Shown: one piece after another, positions 52,014-62,344 of the stretch | Position numbering within the stretch: position 1 is the stretch's first letter | Layout of the letters: every line of letters starts with the position of its first letter | Origin: Salipiger sp. H15 | GTDB lineage: Bacteria > Pseudomonadota > Alphaproteobacteria > Rhodobacterales > Rhodobacteraceae | Length of the DNA: 64,000 nt | Direction: 5' to 3' | Assembly (NCBI RefSeq): GCF_040409955.1 | Contig: NZ_CP123387.1 | Span: 124,001 to 188,000, forward strand | Position numbers and translations under genes: made by a program | Notes under the pieces: model-generated | The model's database searches: none | Told to the model about the DNA's origin: nothing | The model's input: only the letters and a program-made list of their open reading frames with translations

Positions 52014-52394
52014 GCGTCTGTCCTCCCGGCGCATGGCACGCCGGTGGGGCGTGCCGAGTCTCGCCTCGCAACATGCAGTCGAGATGACAACATGTCAATT
52101 CGGTAACTGGATTTTTGCGGTTGCTTGCCGATTTTTCTGCGTGGTTGCGCTATCAACCGCGCTTGGGTGCCTGCTTAACCGTGCTTAAAACTCTCTATTT
52201 ACAGAGGTTTTTATGATTACCTCGCGCGGGCCACTCTGCGCGCGGGGTCGCCTTCGATGGCAGGTCGCGGTTCTTCATCAATTGACAAGTTGTAAAATAT
52301 CAATCAGGTGTTCATCCTCGAGACGGTCTGCCCCCTGCAGCACCGACATGAGAATCGCACCGGACGCGCCCGGCGTCCCAGAGGAGGATCCCGC
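52014..52394. promoter_or_regulatory. Divergent promoter region of the acid-sugar locus, candidate FadR-type operators
   Basis: 381 bp between the divergent tctB and alcohol dehydrogenase genes, AT-rich in the middle (about 52080-52310). Two dyads stand out: TGACA-ACA-TGTCA at 52085-52097 and ACAAGTTGT at 52285-52293, in the style of FCD-type GntR operators (TnGTnnnACnA). The regulator gene at 54597 is the natural candidate. No gene was found here. Confidence 0.45.
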
Positions 52395-53513
52395 ATGCAC
52401 ACCCTCACGACCCCGATCGAACTGCGCCGCCCCGCGCTTGTCCATTTTGGCAGCGGCACGCTGGCGCGGCTCGCCGACTGGGTTGCCGAGGGCGGCTACG
52501 CGGCGCCCTTCGTGATCGCCGATCCGGTGAACGCGGCGCGGCTCCCGGCGCTGGGGCTGGGCGAGGTCGCCTGCTTCGGCGAGGTGGTGCCCGAGCCCGG
52601 CATCGACAACCTGAACGCCGCCGTCGCGGCGGCCGCGGGGGCGGACCTGGTGATCGGCTTCGGCGGCGGCTCGGCGATGGATCTCGCCAAGCTCGTCGCG
52701 GTGATGGTCGGGCAGGGCGTCGCGCTCTCCGAGATCAGCGGCCCGAACCGCGCCCCCGCGCGCAAGGTCGGCCTCGTGCAGATCCCGACCACCGCCGGCA
52801 CCGGGTCCGAGGTCGGCACCCGCGCGCTGGTCACCGATCCTGCCACCAACAGCAAGGTCGCGACCGAAAGCCCGCACATGCTGGCCGATCTCGCCATCGT
52901 CGATCCCGACCTCACCATGACCGTGCCGCCCCATGTCACCGCGGCCACCGGCGTCGATGCCATGGCGCATTGCGTCGAGGCCTTCACCTCGAAACGCGCG
53001 CATCCGCTGGTCGACGGCTATGCGCTGCAAGGGATCGAGCTGGTCGGCCGCTACCTGCGCCGCGCCGTCGAGAACGGCGATGACGCCGAGGCGCGGGCCG
53101 GGCTGTCGCTTGCCGCGCTCTACGGCGGCGTCTGCCTCGGGCCGGTCAACACCACGGCCGGCCACGCCCTCAGCTATCCGCTCGGCACCCGCTACAAGCT
53201 GCCGCACGGCATTGCCAACGCGCTGATCTTCCCGCACGTTCTGGCGGCGAACGCCGGGGCGCGGCCGGAGAAGACGGCGCTGGTCGCGGCGGCGCTCGGC
53301 TTCGAGGCGGGCAGCGAGGCGCAGATCCGCGAGGGGGCCACCGCCTTCTGCGCGGCGCTCGGGCTCGACATGCGGCTGCGCGCGCACGGGGTCGAGGAGG
53401 GATGCCTGCGGGCGATGGCCGAGGAGGCGCACGCCATCCGCCGCCTGCTCGACTGGAACCCGCGCGACCTGTCGGTGGACGAGATCGAGGAGATCTACCG
53501 CCGCGCGTATTGA
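52395..53513 (+). CDS. Iron-containing (group III) alcohol dehydrogenase
   Basis: 372 aa, ribosome site GAGGAGGA. NAD(P) motif GFGGGSAMDLAKL, and IPTTAGTGSEV; metal-binding residues lie in TGVDAMAHCVEAFTSKRAHP and NTTAGHALSYPLGTRYKLPH. The enzyme probably oxidises a hydroxyl of a small acid or polyol. It is the first gene of a three-gene unit with the DUF1537 kinase and GntR gene, divergent from the transporter operon. Confidence 0.88.
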   Translation: MHTLTTPIELRRPALVHFGSGTLARLADWVAEGGYAAPFVIADPVNAARLPALGLGEVACFGEVVPEPGIDNLNAAVAAAAGADLVIGFGGGSAMDLAKLVAVMVGQGVALSEISGPNRAPARKVGLVQIPTTAGTGSEVGTRALVTDPATNSKVATESPHMLADLAIVDPDLTMTVPPHVTAATGVDAMAHCVEAFTSKRAHPLVDGYALQGIELVGRYLRRAVENGDDAEARAGLSLAALYGGVCLGPVNTTAGHALSYPLGTRYKLPHGIANALIFPHVLAANAGARPEKTALVAAALGFEAGSEAQIREGATAFCAALGLDMRLRAHGVEEGCLRAMAEEAHAIRRLLDWNPRDLSVDEIEEIYRRAY

Positions 53514-53536
53514 GCGCGGCGCGGGGAGGGACAGCC

Positions 53537-54562
53537 ATGGCTCGCGAGCGGGTCTTCATCGTTGCGGACGACCTGACCGGGGCGCTCGACAGCGCCGCGG
53601 GCTTTGCCGAGCGCGGCGCGCGGGTGCGCGTCGCCTGCCGGCCGCGCGACCTGCCGGCGGCGCTCGGCTCGGCGGCCGAGGTCATCGCCGTGGCCACCGG
53701 CACCCGCGACGGGACCGAGGCCGAGGCTGCGCGCGTCGCCGCGGCGGTTGCGCGTGACCTTGCCGGGCATTCCGGAATTCTTTTCAAGAAGATAGATAGC
53801 CGCCTCAAGGGCCATGTCGCGGCCGAGCTGGCACCGCTCGCGGCTTCCGGCGCGCGGCTCGTGGTCAATCCCGCGATCCCCGCCCTTGGCCGGCTCTGCC
53901 TGCAGGGCGCGGTCTGCGGCGCGGGGGTCGAGGTGCCGATCCCGGTCGCCCCGCGGATCGGCCGCGCGCTGCAGATCCCCGACACCCGGACACAGGCCGA
54001 CCTTGCCGCGCAGCTGCCCGAAGACCTCTCGGAGGCGGTCTACGTCGGCGCGGCGGGGCTCGCCGAGGCGCTGGCGGACCGGCTCTGGCCCGGCGGCGCG
54101 GCGCGGCCCCTGCCGCGGCTCGAGCTGCCGGCGCTGCTGGCCATCGGCTCGCGCGATCCCGTGACGCTGGCGCAGGTCGACGCGCTGCGGGACGTGCCGG
54201 TGCTCGAGGCGCCCAACGGCGCCTGCCCCGAACTGCCGGACGCGCCGCTGCTGCTGATCCGCATGACCCCGGGCGCCGAGGAGATCCCCGGCGACGCCGC
54301 GGCCGCGGCCTTTGCCGGAACGCTCGCCGAGGCGCAGCGCCACGTGCGGCCCGCCACGCTCTTCGCCTGCGGTGGCGAAAGCGCCGCGGCGCTGCTGGCG
54401 CGGCTCGGAATTGGACAACTCGACGTGCTGGGACAAATCCTTCCCGGGGTGCCCGTTGCCCGGACCGCCGAAGGCGCGCCCCTTGTGATAATTACCAAAT
54501 CCGGCGGTTTCGGGCCGCCTGACAGTCTCGTGAAACTTGTAAAATTCCTGCCGACGGTTTAA
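53537..54562 (+). CDS. dtnK: Four-carbon acid sugar kinase (DUF1537)
   Basis: 341 aa, ribosome site GGGGAGGGA; somewhat shorter than the usual 400 or so residues. N-terminal domain: VFIVADDLTGALDSAAGFAE, FKKIDSRLKGHVAAEL and VVNPAIPALGRLCLQGAV; C-terminal nucleotide domain: ACGGESAAALLARLGI and LVIITKSGGFGPPDSLVKL. DUF1537 kinases phosphorylate D-threonate, D-erythronate or related acids, and act with PdxA2 (here 46043-47032) to yield dihydroxyacetone phosphate. The symbol follows that pathway; exact substrate unproven. Confidence 0.85.
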   Translation: MARERVFIVADDLTGALDSAAGFAERGARVRVACRPRDLPAALGSAAEVIAVATGTRDGTEAEAARVAAAVARDLAGHSGILFKKIDSRLKGHVAAELAPLAASGARLVVNPAIPALGRLCLQGAVCGAGVEVPIPVAPRIGRALQIPDTRTQADLAAQLPEDLSEAVYVGAAGLAEALADRLWPGGAARPLPRLELPALLAIGSRDPVTLAQVDALRDVPVLEAPNGACPELPDAPLLLIRMTPGAEEIPGDAAAAAFAGTLAEAQRHVRPATLFACGGESAAALLARLGIGQLDVLGQILPGVPVARTAEGAPLVIITKSGGFGPPDSLVKLVKFLPTV

Positions 54563-54596
54563 GCGGTATTTTCAGCCCCTAGCGGAAACAGACAAC

Positions 54597-55316
54597 GTGC
54601 CAGGCAAGACCAGAACGCGAATGCCCCTTGCGGACAAGGTATATCACTCGCTGCGCGCCCGTATCACCAACGGCGACTACGTGGCGAATGACAAGCTGCC
54701 GTCCGAGCTTCAGCTCGCCGAGGAATTCGGCGTGTCGCGGCCGGTGCTGCGCACGGCGCTCGAGCGGCTGCGCGAGGAGGGGGCGGTGGTCTCGCGCCAG
54801 GGGGCGGGCAACTTCGTGCGCGAGACGCTGAAGAGCGTGCCCATCGGCTTTGCCCGGGTCGAGACGCTGGCCGACGTGCAGCGCTGCTACGAGTTCCGCA
54901 TCAACCTCGAGACCGAGGCGGCGGCGCTGGCCGCCGAGCGCCGCAACGCCGCGCTGCTGGGCGAGATCGAGCAGGCGCTGGAGCTGCTGCGCGCGGCGAC
55001 CGGCTCGCTGCAGCACCGCGAGGACGCGGATTTCATGTTCCACGGCAGCATCGCCCGCGCCTCGAACAACCAGTATTTCGAGGCCACCTTCCGCGCGCTG
55101 CGCGACCACGTGAACGTCGGGATGAAGCTGCATGGCGAGTCGCTGATGAACGACGGGCGCAAGGGGCTCGAGGAGGTGCTCGAGGAGCACACCAAGATCT
55201 TCGAGGCGATCCGCACGCAGGATCCCGAGCGCGCCCGGAGCGAGATGGGCCAGCACCTCCGGCATTCGCGCGACCGGCTGTTCGGCGGCGGGCTGCTGGA
55301 TCTCAAGATGCGCTGA
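54597..55316 (+). CDS. GntR-family regulator, FCD (FadR) type
   Basis: 239 aa from a GTG at 54597; the ATG at 54621 is an alternative. HTH DKLPSELQLAEEFGVSRPVL, RTALERLREEGAVVSRQG; FCD helices with metal-site His and Asp residues (DADFMFHGSIARASNNQYFE, EVLEEHTKIFEAI). It lies just after the kinase gene and probably senses an acid sugar or its phosphate and represses both divergent units. Confidence 0.87.
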   Translation: MPGKTRTRMPLADKVYHSLRARITNGDYVANDKLPSELQLAEEFGVSRPVLRTALERLREEGAVVSRQGAGNFVRETLKSVPIGFARVETLADVQRCYEFRINLETEAAALAAERRNAALLGEIEQALELLRAATGSLQHREDADFMFHGSIARASNNQYFEATFRALRDHVNVGMKLHGESLMNDGRKGLEEVLEEHTKIFEAIRTQDPERARSEMGQHLRHSRDRLFGGGLLDLKMR

Positions 55317-55364
55317 GGATGCGCCGGCCCGACCCGCCGTGGCGGGGCCGGACCGTGCCTCGGC

Positions 55365-57731
55365 TCAGGCGACGACCGAGCCGACGGTCAGCTGGGTGAC
55401 CGCCCGCGCGAGGCTGTCGCGGTCCAGCCCGAAATGCCGGTAGAGATCGCCGATGGTGCCGGTCTGGCCGAAATGCTCGACCCCGTGCGGGATCACCCGG
55501 TGCCCCGCGACCGCGCCCAGCCACGAGAGCGTCGCCGGGTGGCCGTCGATCACCGTGACCAGCGTGCAATGCCGCGGCAGCCCGCCGAGCAGGCTTTCCA
55601 CATGCGAGCGCGCCTGCGCGTTGCCGCGCGCCCGGTCGCGCTGCGCCGCGGTCCAGCCGGCGTTGAGCCGGTCGGCCGAGGTCACCGCCAGCACGCCCAC
55701 GTCGCGCCGGTGCTCGCCGATCATGCCCGCCGCGGCGATGGCCTCGTCGGCGACCGCGCCCTGGTAGGCGATCACCACCGAGCAGTTGGGCCCCGGCCTG
55801 CGCAGCCAGTAGCCGCCGTCGATCGCGCCCTGCACGAAGGCGTCGTCGTTGCGCTTGCCGGGCTGCTCGAGCGGCTTGGTGGTCAGGCGCAGGTAGACCG
55901 ATCCGCCGGTCTCGTCGCGCAGCCATGTCCGCTCGTCGGGATCGCCGGCGCCGTCGCGCTGCAGGTAGTCGAAGGCCCATTCCATGATCACCGCCAGCTC
56001 GTCGGCGAAGGCGGGCTCGAAGGCGGCGAGCCCGTCCTGGCTCATGCCGATCAGCGGCGTGCCGATCGACTGGTGCGCGCCGCCCTCGGGGGCGAGCGTG
56101 ACACCCGAGGGCGTGCCGACGATCATGAAACGCGCGTCCTGGTAGCAGGCGTAGTTCAGCGCATCGAGGCCGCGGGCGACGAAGGGGTCGTAGACCGTGC
56201 CGATGGGGATCACCCGCTTGCCGAAGAGGCTGTGCGACAGCCCCGCCGCGCCGAGCAGCAGGAAGAGGTTCATCTCGGCGATGCCAAGCTCGAGGTGCTG
56301 GCCCTCGGGGGCGAAGTTCCACTTGGCGGTCGACGGGATGCGGTGCTCGATGAAGGCGTCGTCCTGCGCCTTGCGGGCAAAGAGCTTGCGCCGGTTCACC
56401 CACGGGCCGAGCCCGGTTGTGCCGGTCACGTCGGGCGAGGTGGTCATGATCCGCGCCGCAAGCTCGCTGTCGCCGCGCGCGAGCTCATCGAGGATCTTGC
56501 CGAAGGCCATCTGGGTCGAGATCTCGCGGCTGGTGTCCACCGCGACCGCGGGCACCCTGAGCCGGGCGTCGCTGTAACGCCGCGCGCCCTTGGCGAAGAA
56601 CGGCACGCGCGCGAGGAACTGCTGCAGCGCGGCGGGGTCCGTCACCGTGGCGAAGGGCTCCCATTCCTCGCCCTCGGCGACGCCCATGCGCGCCTGCCAC
56701 TCGGCCATCTGCGCCTTGGTCATCAGCCCGCCATGGTTGTCCTTGTGCCCGGCGATGGGCGTGCCCCAGCCCTTGATCGTATAGGCGAGGAAGCAGACCG
56801 GCCGGTCGTGGTCCACGGCGGCAAAGGCCTCGGCCATGGTCGCGACGCAGTTGCCGCCGAGGTTCTCCATCAGCGCCGCCAGCTCGGCATCGCTGCGCCG
56901 CTCGATGAGCGCGCTCACCTCGCCCTGATCGCCCAGATCCTCCATCAGCCGCTCGCGCCAGACCGCGCCGCCGCGATAGGTGAGGGCCGAGTATTCGGCG
57001 TTGGGGCAGGCGTCGATCCAGTCCCGCAGCCGCGTGCCGCCGGGCTCGGCAAAGGCCGCCTGCTGCAGCGCGCCGTATTTCACCCGCACCACGTCCCAGC
57101 CGAAGGCCTCGAAGATCTTCTCGACCCGCTCGAAGAGCCCCTCGCGCACGATGCCGTCGAGCGACTGGCGGTTGTAGTCGATCACCCACCAGCAGTTGCG
57201 CAGGTCATTCTTCCAGCCCTCCTGCAGCACCTCGTAGATATTGCCCTCGTCGAGCTCGGCATCGCCCACAAGCGCGACCATGCGGCCCGCCTCGACCCCG
57301 GCACCCCAGTCCTTGCCGCGGATGAAGTCCTGCACCATCGAGGCCAGCGCGGTGATCCCGACGCCGAGCCCGACCGAGCCGGTCGAGAAATCGACGTCGT
57401 CGATGTCCTTGGTGCGGCTGGGATAGCTCTGCACGCCGCCGTAGCCGCGGAAGTTCTCCATCTTCTCGCGCGTCTGGTTGCCCATCAGGTACTGCATTGC
57501 ATGGAAGATCGGCGAGGCGTGGGGCTTCACCGCCACCCGGTCCTCGGGGCGCAGCACCGAGAAGTAGAGCGCGGTCATGATCGACACCATCGAGGCCGAC
57601 GAGGCCTGGTGCCCGCCGATCTTGATCCCGTCCTCCTTGGGGCGGATGTGATTGGCGTTGTGGATCATCCAGTGCGACAGCCAAAGCAGTCGCTGCTCGA
57701 TCACCTTGAGGTGCTGCGCGTCGTTGGTCAT
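55365..57731 (-). CDS. Homodimeric E1 2-oxoacid dehydrogenase (AceE/MdeB-like)
   Basis: 788 aa, preceded by GGGAGG. TPP-site GDAELDEGNIYEVLQEGWKN with NRQSLD, early KIGGHQASSASMVSIMTALY, and the activating Glu in HLELGIAEMNLFLLLGAAG. The whole-length similarity is to single-chain E1 of pyruvate dehydrogenase (AceE) and to MdeB, the 2-oxobutyrate enzyme of Pseudomonas putida, more than to ordinary transketolases. It stands alone, without E2 or E3 genes, beside a divergent Lrp regulator, as in the mde arrangement. The keto-acid substrate is unproven; transketolase activity is an alternative. Confidence 0.75.
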   Translation of the reverse strand: MTNDAQHLKVIEQRLLWLSHWMIHNANHIRPKEDGIKIGGHQASSASMVSIMTALYFSVLRPEDRVAVKPHASPIFHAMQYLMGNQTREKMENFRGYGGVQSYPSRTKDIDDVDFSTGSVGLGVGITALASMVQDFIRGKDWGAGVEAGRMVALVGDAELDEGNIYEVLQEGWKNDLRNCWWVIDYNRQSLDGIVREGLFERVEKIFEAFGWDVVRVKYGALQQAAFAEPGGTRLRDWIDACPNAEYSALTYRGGAVWRERLMEDLGDQGEVSALIERRSDAELAALMENLGGNCVATMAEAFAAVDHDRPVCFLAYTIKGWGTPIAGHKDNHGGLMTKAQMAEWQARMGVAEGEEWEPFATVTDPAALQQFLARVPFFAKGARRYSDARLRVPAVAVDTSREISTQMAFGKILDELARGDSELAARIMTTSPDVTGTTGLGPWVNRRKLFARKAQDDAFIEHRIPSTAKWNFAPEGQHLELGIAEMNLFLLLGAAGLSHSLFGKRVIPIGTVYDPFVARGLDALNYACYQDARFMIVGTPSGVTLAPEGGAHQSIGTPLIGMSQDGLAAFEPAFADELAVIMEWAFDYLQRDGAGDPDERTWLRDETGGSVYLRLTTKPLEQPGKRNDDAFVQGAIDGGYWLRRPGPNCSVVIAYQGAVADEAIAAAGMIGEHRRDVGVLAVTSADRLNAGWTAAQRDRARGNAQARSHVESLLGGLPRHCTLVTVIDGHPATLSWLGAVAGHRVIPHGVEHFGQTGTIGDLYRHFGLDRDSLARAVTQLTVGSVVA

Positions 57732-57858
57732 GGTGCCTCCCTTTCGCGCGAGGATACACCCGCGTCTGCGGCGAAACCTGTCTTTGCGCTTGCCAGCATG
57801 GCAGATTCGTAGTGGAAACGAGCGTCACACAGGCATTCGGCGGCGGAAACCAGCGCAA

Positions 57859-58323
57859 ATGGACCAGACCCTCGACGAGATCGACCGCAAGATCCTCCGC
57901 GAGCTGCAGAAGTCCGCGCGGCTTGGGCATCAGGAACTGGGCGAGCGGATCGGGCTTTCCGCCTCGCCCTGCGCGCGGCGGATCCGCAGGCTCGAGGCCG
58001 AGGGCTACATCACCGGCTACGGCGCGCGCATCGACGAGCGCAAGCTCGGCTTCGACTTCAGCGTGTTCATCTCGGTGCGGCTCGACCGGCAGATCGACGA
58101 CCGGCTCGAGGCCTTCGAGGCCGAGGTCCGGCGCTGTCCCGAGATCGTCGACTGCTGGCTGATGACCGGCAGTTTCGACTACCTGCTGCGCATCTCGGTG
58201 CGCGATCTCGCCGAGTACGAGCGCTTCCTCACCGGGCGGTTGACCAAGCTGCCGGGGGTGGCCTCGCTGGAATCCTCGATCCCCATCCGCCGGGTGAAGG
58301 ACCAGCCCGCGCGGCTGGACTGA
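57859..58323 (+). CDS. Lrp/AsnC-family regulator
   Basis: 154 aa. N-terminal HTH (DEIDRKILRELQKSARLGHQ, RIGLSASPCARRIRRLEAEG) and C-terminal ligand-binding RAM domain (VRRCPEIVDCWLMTGSFDYL). Members respond to amino acids. Divergent from the E1-like gene (127 bp between starts), which is the likely target, in analogy to MdeR. Confidence 0.88.
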   Translation: MDQTLDEIDRKILRELQKSARLGHQELGERIGLSASPCARRIRRLEAEGYITGYGARIDERKLGFDFSVFISVRLDRQIDDRLEAFEAEVRRCPEIVDCWLMTGSFDYLLRISVRDLAEYERFLTGRLTKLPGVASLESSIPIRRVKDQPARLD

Positions 58324-58451
58324 ACCGGACCCTTTCCCGCACGGCATGTCTTGTCCTTGCGTCAACATGCGGCTATCCCCTCGGCCCGACCGCCGGTGTC
58401 GTCAAACCGACACAGAAGGCCGGACCGCGGACCCTGAGGAGGAGCAGGTTC

Positions 58452-59504
58452 ATGCTCGACCAGACGACCATCGCCGAGACGCTCGGCCAGCACTACGACC
58501 TTGCCCCCTCGCTCGAGGCGGCGGAGCGGCTGAGCGGGCTCTACGCCACCATGAGCCGCGTGGTCAGCCCCGCCGACTGGGCGATCCACGCCCCCTATGT
58601 CGAGGCGATCAACCGGCTCAAGAAAGAGCGCAACGCGGTCATCCTCGCGCATAACTACATGACCCCGCAGATCTACCACGGCATCGCCGACGTGGTGGGC
58701 GACAGCCTGCAGCTCGCCATCGAGGCGACGCGGGTCGAGGCGGACGTGATCGTGCAGTGCGGCGTGCATTTCATGGCCGAGACCTCGAAGGTCCTCAGCC
58801 CCGAGAAGACCGTGCTGATCCCCGACATGAATGCCGGCTGCTCGCTGGCGGAAAGCATCACCCCCGAGGGCATCGCCGAGATGCGCCGCCGCTACCCGGG
58901 CGCGCCGGTGGTCACCTACGTGAACACCTCGGCCGCGGTGAAGGCCGCCTCTGACATCTGCTGCACCTCGTCGAACGCGGCGCAGATCGTCGCCGCGCTG
59001 GACGCCGAGACGGTGATCATGACGCCGGACAAGTACCTCGCGCAGAACGTCGCGAAGCAGGTGCCGCAGAAGAACATCGTCTGGTACGACGGGTCCTGCA
59101 TCGTGCACGAGCGCTTCACCGCCGCCGAGCTGCGCGACTTCCGCAGCTGGCAGCCCGACACCCGCATCATCGCCCATCCCGAGTGCCCGCCCGACGTGGT
59201 GGCCGAGGCGGATTTCTCGGGCTCCACCGCCGGGATCATCGACTACGTCACCCGCGAGCAGCCGCAGAAGGCGATGCTGGTCACCGAATGCTCGATGGCC
59301 TCGAACATCTCGGACGCGCTGCCCGGGATCGAGTTCGTCGGCCCCTGCAACATGTGCCCCTACATGAAGATGATCACGCTCGAGAAGGTGCTCTGGTCGC
59401 TGCACAGCATGGAGGGCGTGGTCGAGGTCGATGCCTCGGTCGCGACAGGCGCGCGCCTCGCCGTGCAGCGGATGATCGACCTGTCGCAGCGCAAGGCGGC
59501 CTGA
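58452..59504 (+). CDS. nadA: Quinolinate synthase
   Basis: 350 aa, ribosome site GAGGAGGAG. Three Cys for the [4Fe-4S] cluster are in IVQCGVHFMAETSKV, ISDALP...NMCPYMKMI (CNMCPYM) and DICCTSSNA; MIDLSQRKAA closes the protein. It condenses iminoaspartate with dihydroxyacetone phosphate to quinolinate, a step of de novo NAD synthesis. First gene of nadA-nadB-nadC. Confidence 0.95.
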   Translation: MLDQTTIAETLGQHYDLAPSLEAAERLSGLYATMSRVVSPADWAIHAPYVEAINRLKKERNAVILAHNYMTPQIYHGIADVVGDSLQLAIEATRVEADVIVQCGVHFMAETSKVLSPEKTVLIPDMNAGCSLAESITPEGIAEMRRRYPGAPVVTYVNTSAAVKAASDICCTSSNAAQIVAALDAETVIMTPDKYLAQNVAKQVPQKNIVWYDGSCIVHERFTAAELRDFRSWQPDTRIIAHPECPPDVVAEADFSGSTAGIIDYVTREQPQKAMLVTECSMASNISDALPGIEFVGPCNMCPYMKMITLEKVLWSLHSMEGVVEVDASVATGARLAVQRMIDLSQRKAA

Positions 59505-59508
59505 GCCC

Positions 59509-61070
59509 GTGCAGCAGGTCACGACCGGCCGCGTGGTCATCCTCGGCGCGGGTCTGGCCGCGCTCTACGCCGCGCTGGCTCTGGCGCCGCGCCCGGTGCT
59601 GCTGGTCTCGCCCGACCCGCTCGGCACCGGCGCAAGCTCGGCCTGGGCGCAGGGCGGGGTCGCCGCCGCCATGACGCATCCCGACAGCCCCGAGTCCCAT
59701 GCGCTCGACACGCTGCGGGCGGGTGCGGGGATCGTCGATCCCGAGGTCGCCCGCTCGGTCACCCGCGAGGCGCGCGAGCACATCCTGTCGCTGACCCGGC
59801 TCGGCGCGCCCTTCGACCGCGACGCGGCGGGGGGCTACCTGCTCTCGCGCGAGGCGGCGCATGCCTTCGCCCGCGTCGTGCGGGTGCGCGGCGATCAGGC
59901 CGGGGCCGAGATCATGCGCGCGCTGGTCGCGCAGGTGCGGCGCGCGCCCTCGGTGCAGGTGCTCGAGGGCTGGCTGGCGACCGGGCTGCGCAGCGCCGCG
60001 GGCCGCGTCACCGGCGTCGAGCTGGCGGCTTCCGGGGGCGGCGCGCCTGTCGCGGTGACCGCCCCGGCGGTGCTGCTGGCGGGCGGCGGCTCGGGCGGGC
60101 TCTACGCGCTCACGACCAACCCCGCGCGCATCCGCGGGCAGGTCGCGGGGCTGGCGGCACGGGCCGGTGCGGTGATGGCCGACATGGAATTCGTGCAGTT
60201 CCACCCCACCGCCATGGACATCGGGCTCGACCCCGCGCCGCTCGCCACCGAGGCGCTGCGGGGCGAGGGGGCGGTGCTGGTCAACCGGCTGGGGCAGCGC
60301 TTCATGGAAGGGCAGCACCCGGACCTCGAGCTTGCCCCGCGCGACGTCGTCGCCCGCGCCGTCTACGCGCAGAGCCAGTCCGGCCTGCGCCCCATGCTCG
60401 ACACCCGCGCCGCGCTCGGCTCCCGGATCCGCGAGGAGTTCCCGGGGGTTGCCGCCGCCTGCGATCGCGCCGGGATCGACCCCGTCACCCAGCCCATCCC
60501 CGTCGCCGCCGCCGCGCATTACCACATGGGCGGGATCGCCACGGATGCCGCCGGGCGCGCCTCGCTCGCCGGGCTCTGGGCCTGCGGCGAGGTCGCCTCG
60601 ACCGGGCTCCACGGCGCGAACCGGCTGGCGTCGAACGGGCTCCTCGAGGCGCTGGTCTACGCCCGCCGCTGCGCGTCGGGCATCGCGCAGGCGCTTGGCG
60701 AGGTCGCCGCGACCCCCGAGATATCGCTGCCGCGCACCGGCGCTGCCGACCTGCCCGATCCGGCGCTCGTCAACCGCCTGCGCCATGCCATGACCGCGGG
60801 GGCGGGGGTGATCCGCAGCGCCGAGGGACTGACCGCCTGCCTGCGCGAGATCGCCGCCGTCGAAGCGGCGCAGCCGCATTGCGCGGCGCTCGCCAACATG
60901 ACCGCCACGGCGACGCTCATCGCCGCCGCCGCGCTGACCCGGCGCGAGAGCCGCGGCGCGCATTTCCGCTCCGACGCCAGCGAGGCAACCGCCGAGACCG
61001 GCTCCCGCAGCCGCATGACCCTGACGGAGGCGCTGGCCCTCCGCGACACGCTCCAGAAGGAACCCGCCTG

Positions 61071-61071
<1 letters not shown>
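59509..61071 (+). CDS. nadB: L-aspartate oxidase
   Basis: 520 aa from a GTG at 59509, 5 bp after the nadA stop. FAD site VVILGAGLAALYAALALAPR, then SSAWAQGGVAAAM, FVQFHPTA and ATTGLHGANRLASNGLLEAL as in succinate dehydrogenase-type flavoproteins (the latter read as STGLHGANRLASN). It oxidises aspartate to iminoaspartate for NadA. It overlaps nadC by TGATG. Confidence 0.95.
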
Positions 61072-61919
<848 letters not shown>

Positions 61920-61935
61920 GGGGAGGGGGCCGTGG

Positions 61936-62214
61936 CTAGACCCAGGTCGCCTCGACACGGTGCAAGAAGCGCTTCAGCGGCCGCGTGACGAGCGCCATGA
62001 CGAGCGCGAAGCAGACCCCGCAGGCCGGTGCCCAGATCGCCGGGTCGCCGGTTTCGAGCCAGAGGGACAGGGCCTTGCCGCCACTGTTGCCGACGTCCCA
62101 GCCCCATTTCCCGAGCCCGATGATCGCGAGCCAGTTCGGCAGGACGCTGGTGAAGATCCAGACGAGACAAAAGATCAGCGGCACGAAGATGATGTAGAGC
62201 AGGATGTCGATCAT
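61936..62214 (-). CDS. Small membrane protein, unknown
   Basis: 92 aa from the ATG at 62214; an upstream in-frame start at 62301 would add a hydrophilic leader. Two hydrophobic segments (DILLYIIFVPLIFCLVWIFT near the N-terminus and a second around residues 55-78, PACGVCFALVMALV). Basic C-terminus. No family recognised. Convergent with nadC. Confidence 0.6.
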   Translation of the reverse strand: MIDILLYIIFVPLIFCLVWIFTSVLPNWLAIIGLGKWGWDVGNSGGKALSLWLETGDPAIWAPACGVCFALVMALVTRPLKRFLHRVEATWV

Positions 62215-62344
62215 TGCGGTCCCACGGAAATTCGGCGGGATCGTGCCATGAAGCCCCTTGATTTCAAAGAAAATTCCTTGGGGTCCGACGCTCCGCCGCA
62301 TCGGGGGCCGAAGCGCGCTGCCCGGCCCCCTCTCGGCGTGCTCC

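Noticed and set aside
48033..52106. A 1357-codon open frame antisense to the tct operon
   Set aside because: It is the GC-rich shadow of six well-supported genes on the other strand; composition is Arg/His/Asp-rich with no domain and no ribosome site.
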